Positions 43,402 through 51,695 of a DNA stretch of 64,000 nucleotides are shown piece after piece (within the stretch, counting starts at the first letter, position 1; each line of letters begins with the position of its first letter). The notes below the pieces were generated by a model. It ran no database searches. It worked only from the letters and a program-made list of their open reading frames with translations, and had not been told where the DNA came from. Source of the DNA: an uncultured Clostridium sp. (GTDB taxonomy: Bacteria > Bacillota > Clostridia > Lachnospirales > Lachnospiraceae). Position numbers and translations under genes: made by a program. The stretch covers positions 1-64,000 of the forward strand of contig NZ_URHZ01000024.1 of the NCBI RefSeq assembly GCF_900547735.1, in the 5' to 3' direction.

Positions 43402-45699
43402 ATGTATGAAAAAGAGGGAAAGACAAAACAGCCGAAAGAGGAAATTATGATTGCGGGAGCGGTGGCAGGCCAGGAAATAGCAGGCCGGGAAACAGCAGGC
43501 CGGGAAACAGCAGGCCAGGAAACAGCAGGACAGGAAACAGCAGGCCGGGACACGGAAGAACCGGCGGATTGTGCGGGTATAATCGCGCCCGGAGGCGAAT
43601 GTGAGCAGATGGAACCGTTAGATGAGGTGAGTGGTTTTAGGATACGTCCGGGGCTGTATGGGAGCAACGGGGCCACCGCACTTCCGGGAGCCGTCAATTT
43701 TACCGTTCATTCTCACGGAGCCTATTCCTGTGAGCTGCTTTTATATCACAGGATGGAGAACAGCCCCTATGCCGTTATCCCGTTTCCTGAGAAATACAGG
43801 GTGGGGAATGTCTATTCCATGATTGTGTTCGGTCTGAAAATTACGGAATTTGAGTATGCCTACCGTCTGGACGGTCCCTGGGATCCGTCAAAGGGGCTGC
43901 TCTTTGACAGGACCAAACCGCTTTTAGACCCGTATGCCAAGGCGATAACGGGACAGAGCGTCTGGGGCGTGAAGCGCGGTGACGAGGATCAGTACCATGC
44001 GAGAGTCGTGAGAAATAACTTTGACTGGAAGGATGTGTTCCGCCCGAAACTTTCAATGTCCGATTCCATTATCTACGAGATGCATGTGAGAGGGTTTACG
44101 CACCATCCTTCGTCGGGAGTGGAAAATCCCGGGACATTTGCCGGACTGATGGAGAAAATTCCATATCTTAAAGAGCTGGGAGTGACGACGGTGGAACTGA
44201 TGCCTATCTTTGAGTTCGATGAGACGCAGGACAGAAGAGTCGTGGGCGGCAAGACGCTCTGTGACTTCTGGGGATATAATACGGTGAGCTTTTTTGCGCC
44301 GAACACCAGTTATACGGCCGCGGATGAATACAACCGGGAGGGCGAGGAGCTGAAAACCCTGATCAAGGAACTGCATGAGAACGGCATGGAGATCATTTTG
44401 GACGTGGTTTTCAACCACACCGCCGAGGGCAATGAACACGGGCCCGTGATCTCTTTTAAGGGGTTTGACAACAACATCTACTACATGCTTACTCCGGAGG
44501 GCTATTACTATAATTTCAGCGGCTGCGGCAACACATTAAACTGCAACCACCCCATTGTGCAGGAGATGATTGTGGAATGCCTGCGTTACTGGGTGACATC
44601 CTATCATGTGGACGGATTCCGGTTTGATCTGGCCAGTATCCTGGGCAGAAATGAGGATGGGACGCCGATGTCCAACCCGCCCCTGTTAAAAAGGCTGGCC
44701 TTTGATCCGCTGCTCGGCGATACGAAGCTGATTGCGGAGGCCTGGGATGCGGGAGGCCTCTACCAGGTCGGAAGTTTCCCGGCGTTCTGCCATTGGGCCG
44801 AGTGGAACGGGAAATACAGGGATGAGCTGAGGAGTTATCTAAAAGGAGAGTACTGGCTGGCGCCCCAGGCGGTGAAGAGAATTACAGGCTCCCCCGATCT
44901 GTACCGTTCGGATAAGGAGTATCAGGGGTACAATTCTTCCGTCAATTTCATTACCTGCCACGACGGATTCACCCTGTGCGATTTGTACTCTTACAACCAG
45001 AAGCACAACGAGGCCAACGGATGGAATAATACGGACGGAAGCGACGACAACAGGAGCTGGAACTGCGGGACAGAGGGGCCGACGGACGATGAGGTGGTCA
45101 ACCGCCTGAGGATGAAGCTGATGAAGAATGCCTGTGCCGTCCTGATGTGCAGCAGGGGTACGCCGATGCTGCTGGCGGGAGATGAGTTCGGCTTTTCCAA
45201 GCAGGGCAATAATAATACATATTGTCAGGATAATGAGCTGTCCTGGCTGGACTGGGGACTGATTAAGAAAAACCGGGAACTGTTTTTATTCTTTAAACAA
45301 ATGATACACTTTAGAAAAAAACACCGCTCCATACGCTGTGAACTGGGAGCGGCCAAATGCGGTTTCCCCTCTGTCGGCACGTACACATCCGATTCATGGG
45401 ATGTATCGGTCACCAACGAAACAAAGACCGTTGGCATCCTGTTTGCCGGGTACGACGAAGAGCAGGAGGCCGACGATATCGTCTTCCTGGCCGTAAATCC
45501 CTACTGGGAGGAGCAGGTCATAAGACTTCCCAAACTGCCGGCCCATTATGCCTGGAGTGTCGAGGCGGATACATCGGACGATGGCGTCTCCCATGACACC
45601 TCTCATGCCGCCGCTCATACCGCGGCGGGAAATGAACCGTGCCGGATTGGAGCGCGTTCCGTCCTGGTTCTGGCCGCCTCCGAGCGCAGGACGGATTAG
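43402..45699 (+). CDS. glgX: Glycogen debranching enzyme, GlgX/isoamylase type
   Basis: 765 residues, a GH13 alpha-1,6-glucosidase that removes branches from glycogen or limit dextrin in the cytosol. After an odd N-terminus of about 70 residues, the family starts at VSGFRIRPGLYGSNGATALP (CBM48-like domain). The catalytic barrel shows DVVFNHTAEGNEHGP, the nucleophile Asp in GFRFDLASILG, the acid Glu in LIAEAWDAGG and FITCHDGFTL. Residues about 22-51 are a 5-residue repeat (AGRET/AGQET). Possible later starts are ATG 43447 and ATG 43609. No other glycogen gene is adjacent. Confidence 0.93.
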   Translation: MYEKEGKTKQPKEEIMIAGAVAGQEIAGRETAGRETAGQETAGQETAGRDTEEPADCAGIIAPGGECEQMEPLDEVSGFRIRPGLYGSNGATALPGAVNFTVHSHGAYSCELLLYHRMENSPYAVIPFPEKYRVGNVYSMIVFGLKITEFEYAYRLDGPWDPSKGLLFDRTKPLLDPYAKAITGQSVWGVKRGDEDQYHARVVRNNFDWKDVFRPKLSMSDSIIYEMHVRGFTHHPSSGVENPGTFAGLMEKIPYLKELGVTTVELMPIFEFDETQDRRVVGGKTLCDFWGYNTVSFFAPNTSYTAADEYNREGEELKTLIKELHENGMEIILDVVFNHTAEGNEHGPVISFKGFDNNIYYMLTPEGYYYNFSGCGNTLNCNHPIVQEMIVECLRYWVTSYHVDGFRFDLASILGRNEDGTPMSNPPLLKRLAFDPLLGDTKLIAEAWDAGGLYQVGSFPAFCHWAEWNGKYRDELRSYLKGEYWLAPQAVKRITGSPDLYRSDKEYQGYNSSVNFITCHDGFTLCDLYSYNQKHNEANGWNNTDGSDDNRSWNCGTEGPTDDEVVNRLRMKLMKNACAVLMCSRGTPMLLAGDEFGFSKQGNNNTYCQDNELSWLDWGLIKKNRELFLFFKQMIHFRKKHRSIRCELGAAKCGFPSVGTYTSDSWDVSVTNETKTVGILFAGYDEEQEADDIVFLAVNPYWEEQVIRLPKLPAHYAWSVEADTSDDGVSHDTSHAAAHTAAGNEPCRIGARSVLVLAASERRTD
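43465..43554. repeat. 15-bp tandem repeat in the 5' end of glgX
   Basis: Six units of about GCAGGCCGGGAAACA, differing at one or two bases, encode AGQEI-AGRET-AGRET-AGQET-AGQET-AGRDT. Length changes would keep the frame. Confidence 0.9.
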
Positions 45700-45751
45700 A
45701 GGTGACCCTGTAAACAAAACGATAAGAAAAGAATAAGACAGCCGCACGGAA

Positions 45752-45780
45752 TTGACATGTTCCGTGCCCTGTGCTATATT
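45752..45780 (+). promoter_or_regulatory. Promoter for the exported protein/secDF
   Basis: TTGACA, 17-bp spacer, TATATT, 49 bp before the ATG at 45829. Confidence 0.8.
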
Positions 45781-45828
45781 TCGCATATCAAAATTATGTT
45801 TAATACGGCAGACAGGGGGCGACGGCGA

Positions 45829-46326
45829 ATGAAGGAGAAATCTTGTACAGGGATTCTAAGACTTCTTTATCCGTTCATCCTCTGCCTGCTATTTTTATCC
45901 TTTGGGCCGGGCGTCTCTGATTCCTTCCCTGTTTTAAGCTTCGCGCATTTTGCCCATGGAGCGGCGGGGGGAAACGGCGCCGGGCCTGAATGCATCTCCG
46001 GGACAGGCTGGCGTTCGGCCGACGACGGATATGCATTCATACCGGCAGCAGGCCCCGTCTCATGGAACCAGAAGAACGGCCAGAAAACGGGTCTGTACTT
46101 ATATGATGAGGAAGAACTTGAAGAGGACGGCCGGCGGCCGTTCGGGGGCGGTGACGGCGCCCCGCTTTTTCTGGTACCTTTTTCCCATACGTTTACCGGA
46201 ATTGTGGGAAATTTCTATTTTTATCTTTGCACCGCGCTCCTGCATATGGGCCGCGCTCTTTTTATTGTCTGCATTCTCCATAAAACGGACGGAAAGAAAC
46301 GGATCGCTCCTGTAGTGAAACTGTAA
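45829..46326 (+). CDS. Exported or membrane-anchored hypothetical protein
   Basis: 165 residues. An N-terminal hydrophobic segment (ILRLLYPFILCLLFLSF, about 9-25) looks like a signal peptide or anchor. A Gly/Ala/Glu-rich middle and a second hydrophobic segment (FTGIVGNFYFYLCTALLHMGRALFIVCIL, about 123-151) end in a basic tail. No family is recognised. AGGGGG is 9 nt before the ATG, and a strong promoter lies just upstream. It is 25 nt before secDF in the same direction, so it is probably co-transcribed with and possibly related to protein export. Confidence 0.7.
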   Translation: MKEKSCTGILRLLYPFILCLLFLSFGPGVSDSFPVLSFAHFAHGAAGGNGAGPECISGTGWRSADDGYAFIPAAGPVSWNQKNGQKTGLYLYDEEELEEDGRRPFGGGDGAPLFLVPFSHTFTGIVGNFYFYLCTALLHMGRALFIVCILHKTDGKKRIAPVVKL

Positions 46327-46351
46327 ATTAATACAACACAGGAGGAATAAC

Positions 46352-48505
46352 GTGAAAAATAAAAAAAATCATATCTGGATAGTGGGTGTCATCATCGCTG
46401 TCTTTGTTTATGCTGCGGTTTTTGGCTGCGGAAACGATATTAAAGGAATCGGGCAGATGCGTTTCGGCATCGATATCCGGGGCGGAGTGGAGGCTGTGTT
46501 TGAACCGGCAGGGGATTACCGGCCCTCGGAAAGTGAACTGGAGTCCGCCAGGGATGTAATTGAAGGAAGACTGGACGCTAAAAACATATTGGACCGTGAG
46601 GTGACGGTGGACAGAAAAGCCGGCCACGTCATTGTCCGTTTTCCATGGAAATCGGATGAAAAGAACTTTAACCCGGAAGAGGCGATAGCAGAGCTTGGAG
46701 AGACGGCCAGGCTGACATTCCGGGACGAGGAGGGCAATATCCTGGTGGAGGGAAAGGACGTGAACAGCAGCGAGGCCGTCCGTGATCCGAATACCGGGGA
46801 GAGCGTTGTGAGCCTTTCCTTTGACCGCGCGGGAGCCGAGGCATTTGCAGAGGCCACGAAAAAACTGACCGGAAAACGGATTGGGATTTATATGGATGAG
46901 ACCCTGATTTCCGCCCCGGTTGTAAAGCAGACCATTACCGGGGGAACGGCCATGATTAACGGCATGGATTCTCCGGAGGAGGCCAAGGCCCTGTCCGAGA
47001 AGATACGCGCCGGAGCGCTGCCGTTTTCGATGGAGACGACCAATTATAATACGATCAGCCCTACGCTGGGAAACCAGGCGCTGAAATCCATGGCCACGGC
47101 CGGAGCGCTTTCCATGGTCCTCATCTGCCTGTTTATGATGATTTATTACAGGCTGCCGGGAGTCGTAAGCTGTCTGACCCTGCTCTTTCAGATGTCGCTT
47201 CAGGTGCTTGCAATATCGATTCCCCAGTATACAATCACGCTGCCCGGCATTGCAGGCCTGATCCTGTCGGCCGGGATGGCGGTGGACGCCAACATTATCA
47301 TCAGCGAGCGCATCAGTGAAGAATTGAGAAATGGAATGACGGTCAAGCAGGCGGTGAGAAGAGGATACAAAAATGCATTTTCCTCCGTTCTTGACGGAAA
47401 TATCACGACGGCAGCCGTGGCGGCAATCCTGATGTTTTTCGGCTCCGGGACCATGCTGAGTTTTGGCTACACGCTGCTTACCGGCGTTCTCATCAACCTG
47501 TTTGCAGGCGTATGGATGTCCAGGACGATCCTCAATTCCCTGATCGAGTATCCGTTCTTCGGCCGGATTACAATGTTCCGGAAGAAAAAAGAGAAAAAAG
47601 TGCTGGGATTTTCGAAAAAGAGAAAATGGATTCTCCTGTTTACCTGTTTTGTGCTCCTTTCGGGAACCACCATCAGCGCGGTAAACGGAATGAAGCTGGA
47701 CACACAGTTTACGGGAGGCGTGATCCTCAAATATACATACGATCAGGAGGCCGATACGGAGGCCGTCCGGTCGGGAGTGGAGCATGAACTGGGCCGCCCG
47801 GTCAGTGTGCAGACCTCGGAGGATCCGCTTACGGGAGAGAAAAAGCTGGTGCTGACGCTGGCTGGCAATAAGGGAATCTCGCCGGAGGAACAGGGACGCG
47901 TGACAACCCTGCTGAACAATCAGGGAGGAGACTTTGCCCTGTCCGAGACATTTGCCGTAGAACCTTATATCGGGGCAAAAGTGCTGAAAAATTCGGTGAC
48001 GGCGGTGGTGCTGTCCGCTCTTTTCATTATTATTTACATCAGGCTGCGCTTCTCGTCTCTCTCCGGCCTGGCGGCGGGAGTGTCCGCCGTATTGGCGCTG
48101 ATCCACGATATCCTGATCGTTGTCTTCATTTTCGGCATATTCCGGATTCCGGTCAACGACGCCTTTGTAGCGGTGACGCTGACGATTATCGGCTATTCCA
48201 TCAACGACACGATCGTGCTTTATGACAGGATAAGAGAGAATATGAAGGAGGCGGGCAAAAAGACCAGCCTGTCGGAACTGGTGGACCGGAGTATCACGGA
48301 AACACTGGGGCGTTCCATCAATACGGCGCTCACGGTTGTAATGAGTATTTTTATCGTGTATATTTTCTCGGTCGTTTACAGAATTGAATCAATCCAGGTA
48401 TTTTCACTGCCTCTTTTGGCCGGACTAATCAGCGGCTGTTACTCATCCGTCTGCATTGCGGGTCCGCTGTGGGCGTACTGGGAGGAGAGGAAAAAGGCGA
48501 AATAG
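46352..48505 (+). CDS. secDF: Protein translocase subunit SecDF (fused)
   Basis: 717 residues, SecD and SecF joined in one chain. The proton-driven SecDF helps pull exported proteins through SecYEG. The SecD half has TM1, MRFGIDIRGGVEAVFEP, the P1 domain and five C-terminal helices (PGIAGLILSAGMAVDANIII). The SecF half starts near 420 with a short helix, LDTQFTGGVILKYTY, and ends with YSINDTIVLYDRIREN and SINTALTVVMSIFI. The start is GTG with GGAGG 6 nt upstream. A large antisense frame covers the gene but is only a codon-bias shadow. Confidence 0.96.
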   Translation: MKNKKNHIWIVGVIIAVFVYAAVFGCGNDIKGIGQMRFGIDIRGGVEAVFEPAGDYRPSESELESARDVIEGRLDAKNILDREVTVDRKAGHVIVRFPWKSDEKNFNPEEAIAELGETARLTFRDEEGNILVEGKDVNSSEAVRDPNTGESVVSLSFDRAGAEAFAEATKKLTGKRIGIYMDETLISAPVVKQTITGGTAMINGMDSPEEAKALSEKIRAGALPFSMETTNYNTISPTLGNQALKSMATAGALSMVLICLFMMIYYRLPGVVSCLTLLFQMSLQVLAISIPQYTITLPGIAGLILSAGMAVDANIIISERISEELRNGMTVKQAVRRGYKNAFSSVLDGNITTAAVAAILMFFGSGTMLSFGYTLLTGVLINLFAGVWMSRTILNSLIEYPFFGRITMFRKKKEKKVLGFSKKRKWILLFTCFVLLSGTTISAVNGMKLDTQFTGGVILKYTYDQEADTEAVRSGVEHELGRPVSVQTSEDPLTGEKKLVLTLAGNKGISPEEQGRVTTLLNNQGGDFALSETFAVEPYIGAKVLKNSVTAVVLSALFIIIYIRLRFSSLSGLAAGVSAVLALIHDILIVVFIFGIFRIPVNDAFVAVTLTIIGYSINDTIVLYDRIRENMKEAGKKTSLSELVDRSITETLGRSINTALTVVMSIFIVYIFSVVYRIESIQVFSLPLLAGLISGCYSSVCIAGPLWAYWEERKKAK

Positions 48506-48533
48506 TAACAGTTCAGACAGCATGGACTGTTAC
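48505..48533. repeat. Inverted repeat GTAACAGT / ACTGTTAC after secDF
   Basis: An 8-bp stem with a 13-nt loop, beginning on the last base of the secDF stop codon, without a T-run. Related to the palindrome at 1401. Confidence 0.6.
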
Positions 48534-48572
48534 GCGAAAATATTAAATAAATATAAAACATCCGAAACGAAC

Positions 48573-48601
48573 TTGACAAAGATGAGAAAAGAAAATATAA
48601 T
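48573..48601 (+). promoter_or_regulatory. Consensus promoter for the NlpC/P60 gene
   Basis: TTGACA, 17-bp spacer, TATAAT: a perfect sigma-A promoter 116 bp before the ATG, suggesting strong expression. Confidence 0.85.
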
Positions 48602-48717
48602 AACAACGTAACATGATTTAACAATTGTGTAACATTTAGAAAGGAAACCTTAATAAATAGCAAGGTTTTCGTGAGAATTTAACTGAATATAGCAAATAAC
48701 AATCAAGGGGTTTTTGG

Positions 48718-49431
48718 ATGAATTTAAATAAGAGTATCAAATTTGTTGGAATGATGTGTATCTGCGGAATGTTTACGGTAGCCGGACCGCAGGCGGCATT
48801 TGCAGGACCGGCCGACGGCCTGGATGGAGATATGGTGGCAAAGATTGAAGCAGCCAATGCCTCCGTCTATGCAGAGGAGAATGAGAGTTCGGCAGTCGTT
48901 GCCACGGCACAGAAGGGCGGAATTTTCGAGGTAGTTGAGAACGGTTCCGACGGCTGGGTCAGAGTTGCGGCAGGAGATAAAGAAGGATACTTAAAGACAG
49001 ACGGCATTACACTTGAAGATGCTGCCGATGCGGCGGAAGCAGCAGCGCAGGCACAGACGGCGCAGACCAACACCAGACAGCAGGTTGTGGATTACGCACT
49101 TCAGTTTGTAGGCGGCCGTTATAAATACGGCGGAAGCGATCCACGCACAGGAGTTGACTGTTCAGGATTTACCAGATATGTGATGCAGAATGGGGGCGGA
49201 GTCAGCTTAAACCGTTCTTCCGGTTCCCAGGCCACACAGGGAAGAGCGATCAGCGCGGCGGAGATGCAGCCGGGAGATCTGATTTTTTACAGTAATGGGA
49301 AGAGAATCAACCATGTGGCACTTTACATAGGAAACGGACAGATTGTACATGCGTCCACAGAACGTACCGGAATCAAAACTTCAAACTGGAATTACCGTAC
49401 ACCTGTCAAAATCGTCAGCGTACTCGGTTAA
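48718..49431 (+). CDS. Secreted NlpC/P60 (C40) peptidoglycan hydrolase with SH3 domain
   Basis: 237 residues. The signal peptide is about 1-30 (ends AAFAG). An SH3-like domain (about 38-100: NASVYAEENESSAVVATAQKG, GYLKTDGI) and an Ala/Gln linker precede the NlpC/P60 domain. That domain has catalytic Cys148 in GVDCSGFTRY, the His in INHVALYIGNGQIVHA, and a downstream polar residue. It cleaves cell-wall peptide stems outside the cell, probably in growth or separation. It has its own consensus promoter and terminator. No cell-surface anchor is seen, so it is likely released or held by the SH3 domain. Confidence 0.94.
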   Translation: MNLNKSIKFVGMMCICGMFTVAGPQAAFAGPADGLDGDMVAKIEAANASVYAEENESSAVVATAQKGGIFEVVENGSDGWVRVAAGDKEGYLKTDGITLEDAADAAEAAAQAQTAQTNTRQQVVDYALQFVGGRYKYGGSDPRTGVDCSGFTRYVMQNGGGVSLNRSSGSQATQGRAISAAEMQPGDLIFYSNGKRINHVALYIGNGQIVHASTERTGIKTSNWNYRTPVKIVSVLG

Positions 49432-49444
49432 AGGATGATATAGG

Positions 49445-49488
49445 AAGGGCACAGATGCAGCGTCAAAGCTGCAGCTGTGCCTTTCGTC
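49445..49488 (+). terminator. Terminator after the NlpC/P60 gene
   Basis: GGCACAG and TGCAGC pair with GCTGCA and CTGTGCC around a 6-nt loop, followed by TTTCGTCTTTT. Confidence 0.85.
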
Positions 49489-49650
49489 TTTTATTGAGTG
49501 GCAATGAAAAGTCCGCGAACCGTGCTTTTGCATTGTTTTTCACGCTGTCCAAAATTGTTACAAAAAATTGTAAACTGCCTTCATGAATATTTTAAAACAG
49601 TGACAGCCATACTAACGGTGTAACAAAAAACAGCCTTGGAGGTAATGAAT

Positions 49651-49902
49651 ATGTCAAGCAAAAACAGCTACAACGATATGGACAACAACAGCAGCAAGAA
49701 CAGTTCTCAGAACAACAGCCAGAACAACAGCCAGAACAAATCTCAGAACAGCTCTAAAAACAGCAGCCAGAACAGCTCTAACAACAGCAGCAAAAACAGC
49801 AGCCAGAATAACAGCCAGAACTACAGCCAGAACAACAGCCAGAACAGCAGCCAGAATTACAGCCAGAACAATTCCAGCAACTGTGACAGAAATAACTACT
49901 AA
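49651..49902 (+). CDS. Asn/Ser/Gln-rich low-complexity small protein
   Basis: 83 residues, composed largely of short repeats such as NSSQN, NNSQN and NYSQN, ending SSNCDRNNY with a single Cys. No hydrophobic segment or signal. GGAGG is 8 nt before the ATG at 49651; earlier in-frame codons lie on the ribosome site. A strong terminator follows, so this is a real transcription unit. Its composition resembles prion-like domains and some spore-surface proteins. No homologue is recognised and no function can be assigned. Confidence 0.75.
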   Translation: MSSKNSYNDMDNNSSKNSSQNNSQNNSQNKSQNSSKNSSQNSSNNSSKNSSQNNSQNYSQNNSQNSSQNYSQNNSSNCDRNNY

Positions 49903-49934
49903 GTAAGTTAATCTGGCAGGTTTTGTGCCGGAAG

Positions 49935-49987
49935 AGAGTATTCCTCTGCAGGGATTTATGTCCCGGGAGAGGAATACTCTTTTTTTC
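49935..49987 (+). terminator. Strong terminator after the Asn/Ser/Gln-rich gene
   Basis: A 13-bp perfect stem AGAGTATTCCTCT/AGAGGAATACTCT with an inner GGGA/TCCC, followed by seven T. Confidence 0.92.
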
Positions 49988-50085
49988 ATATCATAGGAAA
50001 ATGCTTCGCCGGACTCTTTTTTATTACGCAGGAACAAGTCTGTCCGGCAGGAATATAATATAGTAAAAGGGACAGGAGGTCTATT

Positions 50086-50394
50086 ATGTATGAGACAATT
50101 CCGATTCAGCATCTGGACAGATGGCTGGAACAGGGATACGAGGGCAGGATTATAGATTTGAGAAGTCCATCCTCTTACTGTCAGTCCCACTTATGCGGTG
50201 CAGAAAATTATCCGTTTGACGAACTGATGGAGCAGCCGGAACTGCTGGACAACAGCCAGCCGCTGCTGTTTTACTGTGCGAGAGGAAGCGAAAGCCTGTT
50301 AGCCTGCAATTTATTTTACAGAAAAGGGTATCAGGTTGTAAATGTTGCAAATGGGCTTAGATTTTACAGGGGAAAGTACCTCACAGACCAGTAA
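50086..50394 (+). CDS. Rhodanese-like domain protein
   Basis: 102 residues, a single rhodanese domain. RIIDLRSPSSYCQSHLCGAENYPF is the family start. The active-site loop is FYCARGSES with the catalytic Cys present, and the end has GYQVVNVANGLRFY. It probably carries sulfane sulfur or acts in persulfide handling in the cytosol. The ATG has AGGAGG. Single-gene unit between a terminator and the next promoter. Confidence 0.9.
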   Translation: MYETIPIQHLDRWLEQGYEGRIIDLRSPSSYCQSHLCGAENYPFDELMEQPELLDNSQPLLFYCARGSESLLACNLFYRKGYQVVNVANGLRFYRGKYLTDQ

Positions 50395-50402
50395 AAGGGT
50401 TA

Positions 50403-50431
50403 TTGACAGGAGCGATCTGGTAAACTAAAAT
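50403..50431 (+). promoter_or_regulatory. Promoter for the RNA methyltransferase operon
   Basis: TTGACA, 17-bp spacer, TAAAAT, about 100 bp before the coding start. Confidence 0.7.
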
Positions 50432-50528
50432 AGTAATATTAACGGTAACTATGAAGGTACTGAATTGCCGCTGTTAATGTGATGAATAAACAATAAAATA
50501 CGGATATGGAAAGAGAAGAGGACACATT

Positions 50529-51695
50529 TTGGTGCGATATGAACTGATAGCCCCCTGCCACTTTGGCCTGGAGGCTGTTTTGAAAAAGGAAATAATTGAT
50601 TTGGGATATGAGATTACGGAGGTTGAGAACGGACGCGTCAGTTTTGAAGGCGATGCGGAGGCAATCTGCCGGGCTAATATTTTCTTAAGAACAGCCGAGA
50701 GGGTATTATTAAAAGTGGGCGGCTTTCAGGCCCTTACCTTTGATGAACTGTTTGAGAGAACCAGGGAAATTCCCTGGGAGAATTATCTTCCAAAGGATGC
50801 GAAATGCTGGGTGAAGAAAGCATCCTCCATCAACAGTAAACTTTTCAGCCCTTCGGATATTCAGAGAATCATGAAGAAAGCCGTTGTACGCCGTATGCAG
50901 GCCGAATACGATCTGGAACTGATGCCCGAGACGGGATGTGAATATCCATTGAGGGTTTTCTTCTATAAAGACCAGGTCACGGTAGCCATTGACACGAGCG
51001 GAGATTCCCTTCACAAGAGGGGATACAGGCAGCTTACAAGCAAGGCTCCGATCACGGAAACCCTGGCTGCCGCCCTCATCATGCTGACTCCATGGAAGAA
51101 AGACAGGATCCTGGTAGACCCGTTCTGCGGCAGCGGAACCTTTCCGATCGAAGCCGCGATGATTGCGGCGGGGATTGCGCCGGGACTGAACCGTTCTTTT
51201 CTCTCCGAGGACTGGAAGAACCTGATTCCGAGAAAATGCTGGTATGACGCCATTGACGAGGCATCCGAAATGGTGGACGATACGGTAGAAGTGGACATTC
51301 AGGGTTACGATATAGACGGTGAAGTGATTAAGGCGGCCAGAGAGAATGCGAAAAGGGCCGGCGTCGATCATCTGATCCATTTCCAGCAGAGGCCTATCTC
51401 CGAACTGAGCCATCCTAAAAAATACGGCTTTATCATTTCCAACCCTCCTTACGGCGAGAGGCTGGAGGAGAAGAAAGATCTCCCCGCGCTGTACCGTCAG
51501 ATTGGGGAGCGGTACAAGGCCCTTGATTCCTGGTCCCTGTATCTGATTACCGCGTATGAGGACGCGGAGAGGGATATCGGCAGGAAAGCGGATAAAAACA
51601 GGAAGATTTATAACGGTATGATGAAGACGTACTACTACCAGTTTATGGGACCGAGACCACCGAAAAGAAAAACAGGAGATACAGTTGAGGCGTAA
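50529..51695 (+). CDS. THUMP-domain class I RNA methyltransferase (RlmL/YpsC-like)
   Basis: 388 residues. An N-terminal ferredoxin-like and THUMP region (about 1-155) recognises RNA. The methyltransferase domain has VDPFCGSGTFPIEAAMIAAG (motif I), the acidic GYDIDGEVIKAARENA, and the catalytic FIISNPPYGERL, typical of N2-guanine methylation of 23S rRNA (G2445-type). The start is TTG at 50529 with AGAGGA 8 nt before; the adjacent GTG at 50532 is an alternative. Its end overlaps the protease gene by 11 nt. Confidence 0.92.
   Translation: MVRYELIAPCHFGLEAVLKKEIIDLGYEITEVENGRVSFEGDAEAICRANIFLRTAERVLLKVGGFQALTFDELFERTREIPWENYLPKDAKCWVKKASSINSKLFSPSDIQRIMKKAVVRRMQAEYDLELMPETGCEYPLRVFFYKDQVTVAIDTSGDSLHKRGYRQLTSKAPITETLAAALIMLTPWKKDRILVDPFCGSGTFPIEAAMIAAGIAPGLNRSFLSEDWKNLIPRKCWYDAIDEASEMVDDTVEVDIQGYDIDGEVIKAARENAKRAGVDHLIHFQQRPISELSHPKKYGFIISNPPYGERLEEKKDLPALYRQIGERYKALDSWSLYLITAYEDAERDIGRKADKNRKIYNGMMKTYYYQFMGPRPPKRKTGDTVEA

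Noticed and set aside
43465..43554. CRISPR-like or recombination repeat
   Set aside because: 15-bp in-frame units encode a clean 5-residue repeat inside a gene.
46328..48106. 592-codon antisense frame across secDF
   Set aside because: SecDF on the plus strand is unmistakable; the antisense frame is rich in His, Arg and Gln and is a codon-bias shadow.
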